From positions 12,088,545 to 12,152,544 of the forward strand of contig NC_047082.1 of the NCBI RefSeq assembly GCF_902459465.1: DNA of 64,000 nt, read 5' to 3'. Position 1 is the first letter of the stretch. The number at the start of each line of letters is the position of its first letter. The notes beneath the pieces are model-generated. The model did no database searches, was not told the origin of the DNA, and worked only from the letters and a program-made list of their open reading frames with translations. The position numbers and the translations under genes were made by a program. Shown here in pieces: positions 63,807 through 64,000 of this stretch. The stretch is from Asterias rubens. Taxonomy: Eukaryota; Echinodermata; Asteroidea; Forcipulatida; Asteriidae.

Positions 63807-63966
63807 ATGAAGGTACTTATTCTGTTGGTGGCCATTGCCGTAGTCGCTGCTTCATTTGAGCTTGAAGACTTTGTAGAGACCGAAGGTGATTTGATTGCCA
63901 AGAGAGCATACGACGACCTGATGGAGGTCTCCAAGAGAGCACGAGGAAACAAGGGAAAACCATACT
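63807..63966 (+). CDS. Small secreted peptide precursor, first coding exon
   Basis: The coding exon starts after acceptor GATCGTCTTGCAG (exon from 63797), ATG at 63807. Residues 1-16 are a signal peptide (MKVLILLVAIAVVAAS). An acidic propeptide follows (ELEDFVETEGDLIA) ending in KR, then AYDDLMEVS ending in a second KR, then a basic segment ARGNKGKPY. Donor GTACGT at 63967 gives a phase 1 exit, probably completing a Cys or similar codon in the next exon outside the window. If unspliced, the frame stops after four more codons. The layout (signal, acidic pro-region, dibasic cleavage, basic start of mature peptide) is that of antimicrobial peptide, toxin-like or neuropeptide precursors. No Gly-Lys-Arg amidation site is visible. 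The family was not identified. Confidence 0.65.
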
Positions 63967-64000
63967 GTACGTTTGCTTGAGTTTCCATCTGTTTCTTGTA

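Overview
The window is AT-rich animal nuclear DNA with GT-AG introns, tens of short palindromic transposons, non-LTR retrotransposon remains and genes typical of marine deuterostome immune or secretory repertoires (SRCR, WSC, CCP, fibrinogen-like, C-type lectin, NXPE). An echinoderm, most likely a starfish, fits best; this is an inference from gene families and repeat style, not a database result. Exon structures were built by hand from reading frame, splice consensus and intron phase.

Layout. 1-8 kb: repeats, degenerate LINE pieces, minisatellites and one unrecognised coding-like fragment. 8.4-9.1 kb (minus): the last two exons of a sulfotransferase-like gene whose 5' part I could not find. 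9.3-12.9 kb: tandem repeats, no gene. 13.5-19.2 kb (plus): a three-exon NXPE-family gene with a signal anchor, an NXPE N domain and a C-terminal PC-esterase domain. 22.4-24.9 kb (plus): reiterated upstream repeats, a fossil lectin 5' end and an intact single-exon C-type lectin/PAN gene. 29.5-35.3 kb (plus): a four-exon fibrinogen-related (ficolin-like) secreted protein whose 5' end is partly duplicated with no visible sequence difference. 37.6-40.3 kb: a CR1/L2-type LINE split by an insertion. 41.1-58.7 kb (minus): the most notable locus, a 12- or 13-exon single-pass receptor with the order signal peptide, (SRCR-WSC-CCP) twice, stalk, TM helix and tyrosine-motif tail. 63.35-64 kb (plus): TATA box, leader exon and first coding exon of a small secreted dibasic-processed peptide precursor that may run off the window.

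The lectin, the fibrinogen-like protein and the SRCR-WSC-CCP receptor are all plausible glycan- or microbe-binding proteins. NXPE and sulfotransferase proteins modify glycans. Joint function is inference from proximity only.

Repeats. At least six palindromic families (called A, B, C, D, E and K here) share TTAA-flanked ends beginning TTAAAG and ending CTTTAA, as expected of piggyBac-type MITEs. They sit in nearly every intron and are nested in each other. Other inverted-repeat families (F, G, H, J, L and single elements) are described separately. Family letters are local labels.
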